A stretch of 50,498 nt of DNA from Bacillota bacterium (GCA_021287065.1 JAJTBE010000194.1:1-50498), one strand, 5' to 3'; shown: positions 27,824 to 37,252, counted from the first letter of the stretch. Translations and numbers: made by a program. The notes: a model not told the origin generated them from the letters alone.

Positions 27824-29158
27824 ATGAGATCCGGATTATTCATCAGAAAAGCTATTCTTACTTTGATTTATCTTGCCATACCGGTTTTGGTTGTTGTTTT
27901 ATGGCATAACAATTATCTCCAGAGGCAGACGGACGGATTTACAAACATTCAGACAGAAATCGGCAGGCTTACCGGGCTTCTGGGAGTTGTCTGTCTTCTT
28001 CTTCAGCTTATGCTTGCCGGGAGGGTATCTTGGATCGAAAGGCTTTTTGGCATGGACAGGCTTCTGTTTATCCACCATCTCAATGGATTTCTTACGATTT
28101 TATTTCTGGCGGCTCATCCGGTTTTTCTGGCGTGGGGATTCAGTCTGAACGGCGAAACGACTTTTGTTGAACAATATAAGGAGCTGCTGAAGTGGGAAGG
28201 TGTAAAACAGGCTGCTGCAGGGCTTGGGATTTTAATTATCATCACCCTGTTATCTGTGGTTCTTATTAAAAAGCTGTTGAAATACGAAGCTTGGTATTAT
28301 ATACATCTGCTTGCTTATCTTGCCCTTGGGCTTACTTTTATTCATCAGATTAAAACCGGAAGCGATTTGATTAATGATCCGGCTATGCTGAACCTTTGGT
28401 ATGGGCTTTACGGATTTGCACTGGGCAATATAATCTTCTTCAGATTTATGAAACCTCTGATTGCTTTTTTTATTCACAGGTTTAATGTGAAGAAGATTGT
28501 AAAGGAAAGCGATGATGCCGTATCGGTTTATATCGGCGGCATTAATATGCAGAATTTCGATTTTCTGCCCGGGCAGTTTGTGAAAGTAAGATTCCTTACA
28601 AAAGGTTATCAATGGGAATCCCATCCCTTCAGCATATCAGAAGCTTTTTCCGGAAAGCACCTGAGGCTTACCATTAAAAATTCCGGTGATTTCACTGCCA
28701 AAGCCGGCGGAATACCTGAAGGAACCAGTGTTATCATAGATGGTCCCCATGGGACAATGACCTCTGATGCCGCTGGAAAGTCTGAGATTCTGCTGATAGC
28801 CGGAGGGATAGGAATCACACCTCTCAGAAGTCTGGCTGAGGAATTTCTGAAAACAGGGAAAAAAGTAACCCTGTTATACAGCACAAGAACCAAAAACGGT
28901 ATAGTTTTTAAGGATGAACTGGAACAAATGAAGGCAGAAAAGAACCTGAACCTGCATTATATAATTACTGACAATTCAAAAATGGAAGCTGAACACGGCA
29001 AGCTTGACGGGGATAAACTGAAAAAGCTTGTTCCCGACTGTAAAGACAGGGATGTTTTCCTCTGCGGACCACCGCCTATGATGAAAAGCACTGTGAAAAT
29101 CCTCCGTAAGCTTGGCGCAAAAAAAAGCAGCATCCACTGGGAGAGATTTGCTTTGTAG
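27824..29158 (+). CDS. Ferric-reductase-like transmembrane flavohaem oxidoreductase
   Basis: 444 residues. The N-terminal 220 carry about six membrane helices with haem-ligand-like histidines (LLFIHHLNGF, LAAHPVF, WYYIHLLAYL and TFIHQIK), as in the ferric reductase/NADPH-oxidase membrane domain. The C-terminal half is a ferredoxin-NADP reductase module: flavin motif SHPFSISEAFS, nucleotide motif LIAGGIGITPLRSLAEEF and the terminal CGPPPMM segment. It should pass electrons from cytosolic NAD(P)H across the membrane to iron or another acceptor, perhaps including the exported rubrerythrin next door (inference). Confidence 0.9.
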   Translation: MRSGLFIRKAILTLIYLAIPVLVVVLWHNNYLQRQTDGFTNIQTEIGRLTGLLGVVCLLLQLMLAGRVSWIERLFGMDRLLFIHHLNGFLTILFLAAHPVFLAWGFSLNGETTFVEQYKELLKWEGVKQAAAGLGILIIITLLSVVLIKKLLKYEAWYYIHLLAYLALGLTFIHQIKTGSDLINDPAMLNLWYGLYGFALGNIIFFRFMKPLIAFFIHRFNVKKIVKESDDAVSVYIGGINMQNFDFLPGQFVKVRFLTKGYQWESHPFSISEAFSGKHLRLTIKNSGDFTAKAGGIPEGTSVIIDGPHGTMTSDAAGKSEILLIAGGIGITPLRSLAEEFLKTGKKVTLLYSTRTKNGIVFKDELEQMKAEKNLNLHYIITDNSKMEAEHGKLDGDKLKKLVPDCKDRDVFLCGPPPMMKSTVKILRKLGAKKSSIHWERFAL

Positions 29159-29193
29159 GGAAACATTGAGCATAGTATGTTTCTTGAAGGATT

Positions 29194-29202
29194 TGATATA
29201 AT
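29194..29202 (+). promoter_or_regulatory. Extended -10 promoter candidate for the AAA ATPase gene
   Basis: TGATATAAT fits the extended -10 pattern (TGn followed by TATAAT). No good -35 box is seen. The transcript would run through the stem-loop at 29222-29246 before reaching the gene at 29283. Confidence 0.4.
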
Positions 29203-29221
29203 AATAGTAAAAACCAGATTC

Positions 29222-29246
29222 ACCGGTGTTTGTTATGCCGGTTTTT
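29222..29246 (+). terminator. Intrinsic terminator or attenuator
   Basis: ACCGG (29222-29226) and CCGGT (29238-29242) form a stem followed by TTTTT. It can end the oxidoreductase transcript. If the extended -10 box at 29194-29202 is used, it would also act as an attenuator in the ATPase leader. Confidence 0.6.
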
Positions 29247-29282
29247 AATTAGTTTCGCTTAATTAATTGCAGGAGGCTCCGG

Positions 29283-30308
29283 ATGCTCTTAACAGGAATC
29301 AACCTTAGTCGTTTTACGGCATTTGAAAACCTTGCCCTTGAATTTTCACCGGGGCTGAATATTTTTGTGGGTGAAAACGGAACCGGAAAGACGCATCTGA
29401 TGAAAGCTGCCTATGCCGCCTGTGAAGCATCAAGGCAAAATATTAATTTTGCAGAAAAACTTGTAAAAATTTTTCTTCCTGCGGATAATCAGGTTGGAAG
29501 GCTTGTAAAAAGAAATTCCGGGAGTTCTCAGGCAGTTGTTGGGATAACCGGAAAAAGAAAGGGCAGTGGCAAATCTCAGGATGATAAAGGGGAAACTGCG
29601 CTTGAAATATCATTTTCAAACCATACAAAAAGCTTCCATAATGCCGGTTTATCCGGAGTTGAACGGTGGACTGAAGAAATAACGGAAAGTGTTTATATTC
29701 CTCCGAAAGATATGCTTTCCAATGCTCCGGGGTTTCTTTCACTATACGAAAAGCGGGAAATACATTTTGAAGAGTATTATGTTGATATTCTGAAAAATGC
29801 CGCTCTTCCAATTTTGAAAGGTCCTCTTGATGAAAAACGAAACAGGCTTCTTTCTCTTCTGGAGGAACAACTTGATGGTACTATCATCACCAAAAAAGAA
29901 GAATTCTATCTGAAAAATAAACAGGGGAGCCTCGAATTCACTCTGCTGGCAGAAGGACTTAGAAAACTTGGTTTACTTTGGGTCCTGATTCGAAACGGAG
30001 TGCTGGCAAATGGATCAATTCTTTTCTGGGACGAGCCTGAAGCTAATCTGAATCCCAAAATAATAAAATCTCTTGTAAATATCCTTATAGAACTTCAAAG
30101 ACTTGATATGCAGATTTTTGTAGCGACGCATGATTATGTTTTTCTTAAAGAAACAGACCTGCAAAGAAAAGGCGGGGATCTGATTAAATACCATTCACTA
30201 TACCGAAATGATGAAACAAGGGAAATTGAGTGCAGGAGTACGAACGAGTTCCTGCAGATTCATCCAAATACGATTTCTGATCCTGAAAGAATTCAGATAT
30301 TTGTGTAG
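29283..30308 (+). CDS. AAA-family (AAA_15/RecF-like) ATPase
   Basis: 341 residues. The N terminus LTGINLSRFTAFENLALEF, then Walker A GENGTGKT (30-37), and Walker B FWDEPEANLNPK near residue 249, followed by the D-loop/His segment IFVATHDYVF, define the ABC-like AAA_15/AAA_21 group related to RecF and OLD ATPases. The helical insert between them is short. Such proteins often belong to defence or DNA-repair pairs, but no nuclease or other partner gene follows; instead there is a repeat and a broken transposase. GGAGG precedes the ATG. The function is otherwise unknown. Confidence 0.85.
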   Translation: MLLTGINLSRFTAFENLALEFSPGLNIFVGENGTGKTHLMKAAYAACEASRQNINFAEKLVKIFLPADNQVGRLVKRNSGSSQAVVGITGKRKGSGKSQDDKGETALEISFSNHTKSFHNAGLSGVERWTEEITESVYIPPKDMLSNAPGFLSLYEKREIHFEEYYVDILKNAALPILKGPLDEKRNRLLSLLEEQLDGTIITKKEEFYLKNKQGSLEFTLLAEGLRKLGLLWVLIRNGVLANGSILFWDEPEANLNPKIIKSLVNILIELQRLDMQIFVATHDYVFLKETDLQRKGGDLIKYHSLYRNDETREIECRSTNEFLQIHPNTISDPERIQIFV

Positions 30309-30384
30309 GTTACTTGCAGACTGAAACCATTGGGAAAGAGTAGAGTAAGCCGTAGTGATCTTGTATGACCTTATCCTATTCAAT

Positions 30385-30495
30385 TTTCAGGGGTTACAAG
30401 GTTAAGGGAAACCATTGGAAATGGTTTAGGCTTGTGGTTATTGGATTCTGCCTTCCCCCCGATTAAAATCGGGGGTTGGTTCCAGGGGGTCATGT
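30385..30495. repeat. Interior-type copy of the MITE-like repeat
   Basis: GGGAAACCATTGGAAATGGTTTAGG, then GTGGTTATTGGATTCTGC and AATCGGGGGTTGGTTCCAGG match parts of 16935-17070 and 17825-17860. The 17-bp terminus is absent. It lies between the ATPase gene and the transposase remnant; nothing else is seen in 30309-30521. Confidence 0.6.
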
Positions 30496-30521
30496 TTAAC
30501 GAGAGGCTACTGAGTCCGATA

Positions 30522-30854
30522 TCAAATTTGCCCCTGTATCAGAGAATGGAAGCCGCTGTCCGGTCGAGCCCAGGGAACTTCTGCGCTCAAAACGCCACAA
30601 TCACTGCAATTCGTCCGGACATTTCTGGTATGAAGATATGTTGTATGCTGGAAAAAATTAAGGTGCTTCCAGACAGCCTCTTCTGTGTCGTAGGCTTTGC
30701 AGCCATTTTTTCTACATTTGGGACAACTGAATGATGCTCCCTTTTTGAAATCCAGAAAAATATCCAGACGCTTCTCAACAGCGTCAAACTTGATGTTTTC
30801 AATAACCCAGGGTTCAGACAACCCCAAAGCCATGGCAAATAATGTTTGTTCGTT
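30522..30854 (-). pseudogene. ISL3-family transposase remnant (N-terminal part only)
   Basis: From the ATG at 30854 the frame reads MNEQTLFAMALGLSEPWVI, then LDIFLDFKKGASFSCPKC, CWKHLN-like WKHLNFFQHTTYLHTRNVR and the zinc-binding CSDCG followed by VPWARPDSGF, all hallmarks of the N-terminal region of ISL3 transposases. The reading frame ends shortly after the WARP motif, whereas a full enzyme has about 400 residues with a DDE catalytic core. No continuation or terminal inverted repeat is visible before the repeat at 30495, so it is a dead fragment. Confidence 0.8.
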
Positions 30855-31079
30855 CATGAAGGTAATATGGCACAAAACAACAAAGTTTCCTGCCAGGTTA
30901 TACAGAGGTTATCCATAGTAAACAGTAAAGAACCACTTTTTATATAATAGTAAAAAATTCCCTCATAGGAGTTAATAATTTAATAAAGATATCTCCTTTA
31001 TCAACAACATTTTACACATACCTTTGAAGGAAACGATCCCCTTCTGCACTAAACATTTCTTCCCGGAGGTTTCTTTTTT

Positions 31080-34000
31080 ATGGGAGAATTTGTACATCTT
31101 CATTGTCACAGTGAATACAGTCTTCTTGACGGTTTGGCCCGGACCAAGGAGCTGGTTAAAAAAGCCAAAGCTTTGAATATGGATGCCGTTGCTCTGACTG
31201 ATCATGGCGTTATGTTTGGCATTATTGAGTTTTACAAGGCGGCGAAGGCGGAGGGGGTAAAGCCTATTGTGGGGGTTGAAATTTATGTGGCTCCCAAGTC
31301 CCGGTTTGACAAAGCGCCGGGAGAGATTACCCATTCGTTTCATCTTGTGCTTCTGGCGAAAGACAGTGAAGGCTACAGGAATCTCTGCAAGCTTGCTTCC
31401 ATAGCTTCTCTGGAAGGTTTTTACTACAATCCGCGTATTGATAAGGAAGTTCTTCGTGAATACTCCGGCGGGCTGGTTGGTCTTTCAGCTTGTCTGAAAG
31501 GGGAGGTTCAGTTTTATCTTAACAGGGGCGAGTATTCAAAAGCCAGAGATATTGCCCTTGAGTATAAGGATATTTTTGCACCGGGGGATTTTTATCTTGA
31601 GGCAATGGATCACGGCATTATGGAGCAGAAGCGGATAATGCCTCATCTTATTCAGCTTTCGGAAGAAACCGGAATTAAGATTGTAGCCACCAATGATGTT
31701 CATTATATAGAAAAGAAGGATGCCACAGCACACGATGTGCTTCTGTGTATTCAGACAGGCAAAACTTATGATGATCCTGCAAGGATGAAGTATGCCACTG
31801 ATCAGTTTTATCTGAAAAGCGCTGAAGAAATGGGGAAATTATTCCCGGAGCATCCCGAATTTATTTCCAACACCCTTGAAGTTGCTGAAAAATGCAATCT
31901 CAAGCTGACCCTTGGCGAGAACATTCTTCCTGATTTTCCTGTTCCTGAAGGTTTTACAAAAGAGAGTTTTCTTGAGCATCTTACCCGTCAGGGTATGAAA
32001 AGGCTTTACGGCGAGGTTACACAGGAGCTGGAAGACAGGCTTAAAATTGAACTTGATGTTATCAACGGCAAGGGGCTTGCAGCGTATTTCCTTATTGTGT
32101 GGGATTTTATCAACCATGCAAAAAGTCAGGGAATTCCGGTTGGTCCCGGCAGAGGTTCTGCGGCGGGTTCCCTTATGGCTTACTGTATAGGAATCACTGA
32201 TGTGGATCCTATGAAATACACATTGCTGTTTGAAAGGTTCCTCAACCCGGAGCGTATATCCCTGCCCGATATCGATACCGACTTCTGCCAGAGCAGACGT
32301 GAAGAAGTTATTAAATATGTTACTGAAAAATATGGCGCCGACAAGGTTTCGCAGATTGTAACCTTTGGAAAAATGAAATCAAGAGTGGTTATCCGGGATG
32401 TAGGCCGTGTTTACGGTGTGCCTCTTCCTGTGGTGGATAAATTAGCCAAAATGGTTCCTTTTGGGGCAAAATTAAAAGAAGCTCTTGAAACTCCCGATAT
32501 GAAGGAAGCTTATGAGTCGGATCCACAGGCGAAAAAGCTCATTGATATGGGAATTCAGCTTGAGGGAATCAACCGCAACTCTTCCATTCACGCCGCCGGC
32601 GTGCTTATTTCGAAAATTCCCATCACCGATTGCGCTCCATTGTATCGTATGAAAGGCGACGAAGTCGTTGTGCAGTATGATATGAACTACAGCGCTGAAG
32701 TCGGTCTTCTCAAAATGGACTTCCTGGGTCTTCGAAACCTTACCATTCTTGATGATGCCCTCAAAATTATAAAGAAGCGGCATGGAATAGAAATTGATCT
32801 GCTGAAGCTTCCCCTTGATGACGCCCAGACATACGAACTTCTTCAGGCAGGTAAAACCGTAGGCGTGTTCCAGCTTGAATCTCCGGGTATGACGAGATAT
32901 CTGATGCAGTTGAAGCCTAACTGTGTGGAGGATATAATCGCTATGTGCGCTCTTTACCGTCCGGGTCCTTTGAAGGGCGGCATGGTGGATGAGTTTATCA
33001 AAAGAAAACATGGGCTTACAAAAACAAAATATCTGCACCCGGTTCTGGAGCCTATTCTTAAAGAAACATACGGCGTTATAGTTTATCAGGAACAGGTAAT
33101 GCAGATCGCCAATGTGGTCGGCGGTTACAGTCTTGGTGAAGCAGATGAGCTTCGAAGGGCAATGGGTAAGAAAAAAGCTGAGCTAATGGCGCAGCAGAGA
33201 AGCATATTTACAGAGCGTGCAGTAAAGCTTAACTACGATCGGGATTTGGCAAGTGAAATCTTTGATTATATGGAAGCTTTTGCTGCTTACGGTTTCAACA
33301 AAGCCCATACTGCGTGTTACGGAATTATCGCATATCAGACTGCTTATCTGAAAACCCATTATACAATGGAATACATGGCTGCCCTGATGACCAGCGTAAT
33401 GGGTATCAACGAAAAGATCAGTCTTTTTGTAAAAGAATGTAAAAATATGGGTATTCAGGTGATGCCTCCTGATGTTAATGAATCTGATACAGTGTTTACC
33501 GTAACGGATCAGGGAATAAGATTCGGTCTTGCAGCAGTCAAGAATGTGGGTACGGGTCCTGTTCAGGAGATACTGAAAGCCCGGAAGGCGGGGGGAAATT
33601 TCACCGATTTTCAGGATTTCTGCTGTCGTGTTGCCAATGTGAATAAAAAAGTGATTGAAAGTTTGATTCTTTCCGGTGCGATGAACTGTTTCGGAGAGAC
33701 AAGGGCAACTCTTCTGAATAATCTTGAGCAGTGTATGGAGTTCGGAAGCTGTCAGAGGGCTGAAAAAAATACGGGGCAGATTTCCCTTTTTGATGATATG
33801 GAAGGTGATGAAGCCCTTACTGCACCGCCTCTCAAAAAAATGCCGGAACTTGAGTTGAGGAATGTTCTTTCAAAAGAAAAGGAACTACTGGGTCTTTATG
33901 TTTCCGACCATCCCCTTAACAGATACAAGGATATACTTGAAGGCGATTATGTAATTCCCGTAGGCGAGCTTACCGATTATGAAGCCGGCAAGAAAGTTAC

Positions 34001-34568
34001 CATAGGCGGCTTGATTACTGCGGTAAAGAAAAAGCTGACTAAGAACAATCAGATGATGGCTTTTATTGAGGTTGAGGACTTGACGGGAAGTCTGGAAGTA
34101 AATGTTTTTCCAAAGACTTATGATTTGTGTTCAAATCTTGTTCTGGAAGACAGTATTGTAATTGTTTCCGGCAGGCTTGAGCTTGACACTCCGTTTTCAA
34201 TTGATGATGAAGAGGAAGAAAGCGAGAAGGAGCCTGTTCCCAAGATTACTGCAGACGATATAAAGACTCTTGAGAAATCGAATCTTCCCCGTAAGCCGAT
34301 TAAACTGAAGAAAATAGAAAAAAAAGAGCCTGAGAAGAAACTCCGTGGAGTTCATATCAGGCTAGAGAACAACGGTATCAACCTACAGAAGCTGCGGGAA
34401 ATATTATCCAACAGTCCGGGTGAGGAACCGGTGTTCCTCCACTGCGAAAGCGGCGAACAAACCACGACGCTTCAGGTGGATTCCCGCTACTTCGTTCACA
34501 GCTACCTGAACATTAAAGAACAGGTAGAAGTTTTACTCGGCGGCGGGAGCATCTGGGCGACGCAGTAA
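31080..34568 (+). CDS. dnaE: DNA polymerase III alpha subunit (DnaE)
   Basis: 1162 residues; replicative polymerase of the C family. The PHP domain at the N terminus has intact metal motifs (HLHCHSEYSLLDG, LTDHGVMFG), suggesting possible proofreading or a structural metal site. The palm has PDIDTDF with catalytic Asp397 and Asp399, preceded by GPGRGSAAGSL. HAAGV, the helix-hairpin-helix region and an OB-fold (about 970-1060) follow. An acidic/Lys-rich linker (DDEEEESEKEPV) joins the last domain. Length is normal for DnaE1. GGAGG precedes the ATG, and a TATAAT box lies at 30943-30948. It converges with the next gene with only 6 bases between the stops. Confidence 0.97.
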   Translation: MGEFVHLHCHSEYSLLDGLARTKELVKKAKALNMDAVALTDHGVMFGIIEFYKAAKAEGVKPIVGVEIYVAPKSRFDKAPGEITHSFHLVLLAKDSEGYRNLCKLASIASLEGFYYNPRIDKEVLREYSGGLVGLSACLKGEVQFYLNRGEYSKARDIALEYKDIFAPGDFYLEAMDHGIMEQKRIMPHLIQLSEETGIKIVATNDVHYIEKKDATAHDVLLCIQTGKTYDDPARMKYATDQFYLKSAEEMGKLFPEHPEFISNTLEVAEKCNLKLTLGENILPDFPVPEGFTKESFLEHLTRQGMKRLYGEVTQELEDRLKIELDVINGKGLAAYFLIVWDFINHAKSQGIPVGPGRGSAAGSLMAYCIGITDVDPMKYTLLFERFLNPERISLPDIDTDFCQSRREEVIKYVTEKYGADKVSQIVTFGKMKSRVVIRDVGRVYGVPLPVVDKLAKMVPFGAKLKEALETPDMKEAYESDPQAKKLIDMGIQLEGINRNSSIHAAGVLISKIPITDCAPLYRMKGDEVVVQYDMNYSAEVGLLKMDFLGLRNLTILDDALKIIKKRHGIEIDLLKLPLDDAQTYELLQAGKTVGVFQLESPGMTRYLMQLKPNCVEDIIAMCALYRPGPLKGGMVDEFIKRKHGLTKTKYLHPVLEPILKETYGVIVYQEQVMQIANVVGGYSLGEADELRRAMGKKKAELMAQQRSIFTERAVKLNYDRDLASEIFDYMEAFAAYGFNKAHTACYGIIAYQTAYLKTHYTMEYMAALMTSVMGINEKISLFVKECKNMGIQVMPPDVNESDTVFTVTDQGIRFGLAAVKNVGTGPVQEILKARKAGGNFTDFQDFCCRVANVNKKVIESLILSGAMNCFGETRATLLNNLEQCMEFGSCQRAEKNTGQISLFDDMEGDEALTAPPLKKMPELELRNVLSKEKELLGLYVSDHPLNRYKDILEGDYVIPVGELTDYEAGKKVTIGGLITAVKKKLTKNNQMMAFIEVEDLTGSLEVNVFPKTYDLCSNLVLEDSIVIVSGRLELDTPFSIDDEEEESEKEPVPKITADDIKTLEKSNLPRKPIKLKKIEKKEPEKKLRGVHIRLENNGINLQKLREILSNSPGEEPVFLHCESGEQTTTLQVDSRYFVHSYLNIKEQVEVLLGGGSIWATQ

Positions 34569-34574
34569 CACGCT

Positions 34575-35093
34575 TTAAAGAATTATTCCAACGCTGCCTG
34601 CCGCCTCAGACAACGCAATATCTTCCTGTACTCTCTGCATAATGGTATCGCCGGTATATAAGGTTCTGAAGGCTTCTATGGCAAGATCTGCATCGCCGTA
34701 TTCTATGTATTTTGCGAACAGATCAAGCCCGGTGTAGTAGCAGTCGAAACCGGCAATAATGTCGTTGTTCATGTCCTCTGAACCTTCAGGGACATCTTTA
34801 TTCTGAAACTCGTCAAGCATCTGGGCAGCTTTTTCCAGACGCTCCTGTATATTCTGAGCAGCTTCCTGTTTTGCGTTTTCGTCAAAATTTGAGGCTGCAG
34901 CTTTTTCGTAAATGTCGTAAATTCTGGAAACATAGAGAGAACTATCAGAAACCGGGACATCCAGCATTTCGGGGTTTACCAGTGCTCTTTCCGGAAGTTC
35001 GTTTTCGATTTGGCTGAAAAGACTGTTGTTCTGATTTTCGCAGTTTCCGTTTGTGTTTATTTCTTCATGATTATGTGCTTCGCCGTTATTCAT
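34575..35093 (-). CDS. Unidentified acidic helical protein, 172 residues
   Basis: I do not recognise a family. The N-terminal 30 residues are Asn/Glu/His-rich and probably disordered; the rest is acidic and helical, with ARALV-type and NIQERLEKAAQMLDEFQNK segments. The end (DADLAIEAFRTLYTGDTIMQRVQEDIALSEAAGS) looks TPR-like. There is no signal peptide or membrane segment. GGAGG lies 10 bases before the ATG, giving good support for a real gene. The gene 140 bases upstream (76 residues) shares a GGAGGCAC leader and may be co-transcribed. Confidence 0.75.
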   Translation of the reverse strand: MNNGEAHNHEEINTNGNCENQNNSLFSQIENELPERALVNPEMLDVPVSDSSLYVSRIYDIYEKAAASNFDENAKQEAAQNIQERLEKAAQMLDEFQNKDVPEGSEDMNNDIIAGFDCYYTGLDLFAKYIEYGDADLAIEAFRTLYTGDTIMQRVQEDIALSEAAGSVGIIL

Positions 35094-35236
35094 TTGTATG
35101 TGCCTCCGCTTTCTTTTTCACAAACGGCGTCCCTTTAACAAGACGCCGTTCGTAAAATGTTGACCTGTATTCGAATTTTTTCGAAATTTTTATTTAGTAA
35201 ATCCGGAGTTGGTTGCAGTTTGCTTTAAAACCTGAT

Positions 35237-35467
35237 TTAGCCCTGTGTAAAGCTGTTGATTGACTGTCCTGACTGCATCTGATACATAAGCTGCATCAGT
35301 TTTGCCATGTCTTCGGTGTTGGTTGATGACTGGCTGTTTTCTGATTTCGGCGGCGGCGGGGGAGGGGGGGGAGCCTGCATTCCGTTTACTGAGGAAGTGT
35401 CATTGCCGAGACCTGTAAGACCTGTCATCTGATTCTGGAAAGGATTTATTCCGCCCATCTGCATCAT
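35237..35467 (-). CDS. Small Pro/Gln/Met-rich protein, 76 residues
   Basis: It contains eight consecutive prolines after NGMQAP, and Gln/Met/Asn-rich flanks (MMQMGGINPFQNQM and LMQLMYQMQSGQS). No domain is recognised and it is likely disordered. A perfect AAGGAGG site 8 bases before the ATG shows it is translated. It lies between the pentapeptide gene and the 172-residue gene on the same strand. The polyproline run may need EF-P and could bind SH3-like or profilin-like modules (speculative). Confidence 0.7.
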   Translation of the reverse strand: MMQMGGINPFQNQMTGLTGLGNDTSSVNGMQAPPPPPPPPKSENSQSSTNTEDMAKLMQLMYQMQSGQSINSFTQG

Positions 35468-35751
35468 AGTGGGTGCCTCCTTGTTATTTTCTATGTTCAG
35501 ATTATATCGGGAACATGTTACAAAAATTCAGATTATTATGAAGGCGGAGTAAAGAGTATGTAAAGGAAAAGTAAAGAAGATGTGAACAGGATGTTACAAT
35601 TTACCACAATAAAAAATAAAACTTTTTTGATTATTTTTAGTACTGTAATGATTTCTTTACAAATGGCTAAAAGTGAAACAGGGAAACCCTTATTTATTGC
35701 GGGGCATGGTGTTTGTTCCAAAACCAACCAGTGCACCGGTAAAGATGCAGA

Positions 35752-36189
35752 CTACCACTCTATTTTGTCCATTTTAGCCCAGCGCATATCTGCGTCTGAT
35801 GTGTCTGTTGACTTCATAATGGCGCTTGTCATATCAGCTTCTGTCAGGTCTGCCTGACGAAGGTCTGCAAGGGAAAGATCCGAGTTTTCGAGATTGGCTC
35901 TGTGAAGGTTGGCTCCGGACATATCCGCCTGAATGAGTTTGCAGTTGGAAAGACTTGCGTATTTGAGGTTAGAGTCTTCCAGCATTGCTCTTTTGAAAGA
36001 ACTTCCGTCAAGAAGTGCATTTTCGAGATTGCATTCTCTCATGTAGGCATAATCAAGGTTGATACCTTTCATATTGACTTTTGACAGATCAGCTTTCCAC
36101 AGATCGATGTGTTCGCCGGGATTGTCTTTCCGCCACTGATTGAACTCTGTGACGGATTTTTTGATCATATCAACTATCAGCCTGTTCAT
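35752..36189 (-). CDS. Pentapeptide-repeat protein
   Basis: 145 residues. From about 40 onward it shows the A(D/N)LXX cadence (MRECNLENALLDGSSFKRAMLEDSNLKYASLSNCKLIQADMSGANLHRANLENSDLSLADLRQADL), which folds as a right-handed quadrilateral beta helix. Such proteins range from gyrase-mimicking resistance proteins to structural scaffolds; I cannot choose between them. It follows the PASTA gene by 24 bases and belongs to the leftward kinase cluster. Confidence 0.88.
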   Translation of the reverse strand: MNRLIVDMIKKSVTEFNQWRKDNPGEHIDLWKADLSKVNMKGINLDYAYMRECNLENALLDGSSFKRAMLEDSNLKYASLSNCKLIQADMSGANLHRANLENSDLSLADLRQADLTEADMTSAIMKSTDTSDADMRWAKMDKIEW

Positions 36190-36213
36190 ATAGAGCCGCC
36201 CTTCTCCCCTTTA

Positions 36214-37179
36214 TTAGAATCTTATCCTTTTTGCCAGTTTTGTATTGAAATAGATCTGGAGTTCGGAATCGCCCCAGCAGTGGACTGTAAGAGTAATCTT
36301 TCCGCCCGGTGCATGCTGGCCTTCGTATATGACTTTATCTCCGAGGGAATCGACCTGGCGGACTCTGATGGTCTGCAAGCCTTCTCCTTTGGGAGCGAAG
36401 AACACGAGGGTTTTCTGTTTCAGGTTGAGATCGAATCCTTTTTGTCCTGCGCTGATTTTAACATCGACCTGAGTTCTGGGTTGAACCATTGAGGCGGGGT
36501 TGGGGATCTGTCTGATTATTTCGCCTCTGGGGATATTGTCGTTCCAGTCCCAAACTACTGTGCCCAGATCGAGGGTTGAATCTTCCAGCTTTTTGTTTAC
36601 ATCTTCGATTTTTGTTCCCACAAGGTTGGGGACTTTAATCATAGGCTCGTCGCCTTTGTTAACATCAAGAGTGACGGCGGTTCCTTTTCTCACCATTTCT
36701 CCTGCGGGAGGGTTCTGTTCAAGGATTTCGCCGGGTTCTTTTTTGTTGTCGTTGATGGTTTTTGTTTTGCCAAGTTTAAGTTTGCTGTTGCTAAGCAGAA
36801 CTTTTGAATCTCTGACTGACATTCCCTTGAGGTCGGGAACTTCCATAAGTTCGGGACCAAGGCTTACAACTGCAAGAACTTCCCTGCCCTTGCGGACCAT
36901 AATTCCGCCGGGGGGATCCTGGGTTATGATGGTATTGGATGCGTATTTTTCCTGATATTTGCTATCAGTTATTTTAAGGGAGAGTCCCTTTTCTTTAAGT
37001 TTGTTATCGGCTACAGCTGCATCTTCGCCGATTAGGTTAGGTACTTCAACTTCAGCAGGCACATTCCAGAATGTATAAAAAAGTGTCTGTCCAAACCAGA
37101 ACGAAAAAGCTACGGTCAAGACCAGTGCAAAAACCAGAAGCAGGGTTTTTACGGCCTTTAATACGATTTTACCGGTCAA
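36214..37179 (-). CDS. Membrane-anchored PASTA-domain protein
   Basis: 321 residues. A short basic N terminus and one membrane segment (about 10-32) are followed by three PASTA domains (about 43-110, 113-180 and 185-255; VEVPNLIGEDAAVADNKLKEKGLSL, MEVPDLKGMSVRDSKVLL, IKVPNLVGTKIEDVNKKL) and a C-terminal beta-rich region of about 65 residues. PASTA domains bind peptidoglycan fragments and are normally part of the outer half of PknB-type kinases. Here they sit on a separate protein in the same operon as the kinase. The start is a TTG at 37179 with AAGGAGAT 8 bases upstream. Confidence 0.88.
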   Translation of the reverse strand: MTGKIVLKAVKTLLLVFALVLTVAFSFWFGQTLFYTFWNVPAEVEVPNLIGEDAAVADNKLKEKGLSLKITDSKYQEKYASNTIITQDPPGGIMVRKGREVLAVVSLGPELMEVPDLKGMSVRDSKVLLSNSKLKLGKTKTINDNKKEPGEILEQNPPAGEMVRKGTAVTLDVNKGDEPMIKVPNLVGTKIEDVNKKLEDSTLDLGTVVWDWNDNIPRGEIIRQIPNPASMVQPRTQVDVKISAGQKGFDLNLKQKTLVFFAPKGEGLQTIRVRQVDSLGDKVIYEGQHAPGGKITLTVHCWGDSELQIYFNTKLAKRIRF

Positions 37180-37252
37180 TCCGAGTATCTCCTTGATTAA
37201 ATAGAATTCCGGGTAATTAGTTCATGCATCGAACTGATTTTCCTTTTTTATT

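Noticed and set aside
30432-30734. 100-residue forward frame
   Set aside because: It is antisense to the ISL3 transposase remnant and has no ribosome site.
35582-35857. 91-residue frame with a hydrophobic start
   Set aside because: Its second half is antisense to the end of the pentapeptide gene, and no ribosome site precedes it.
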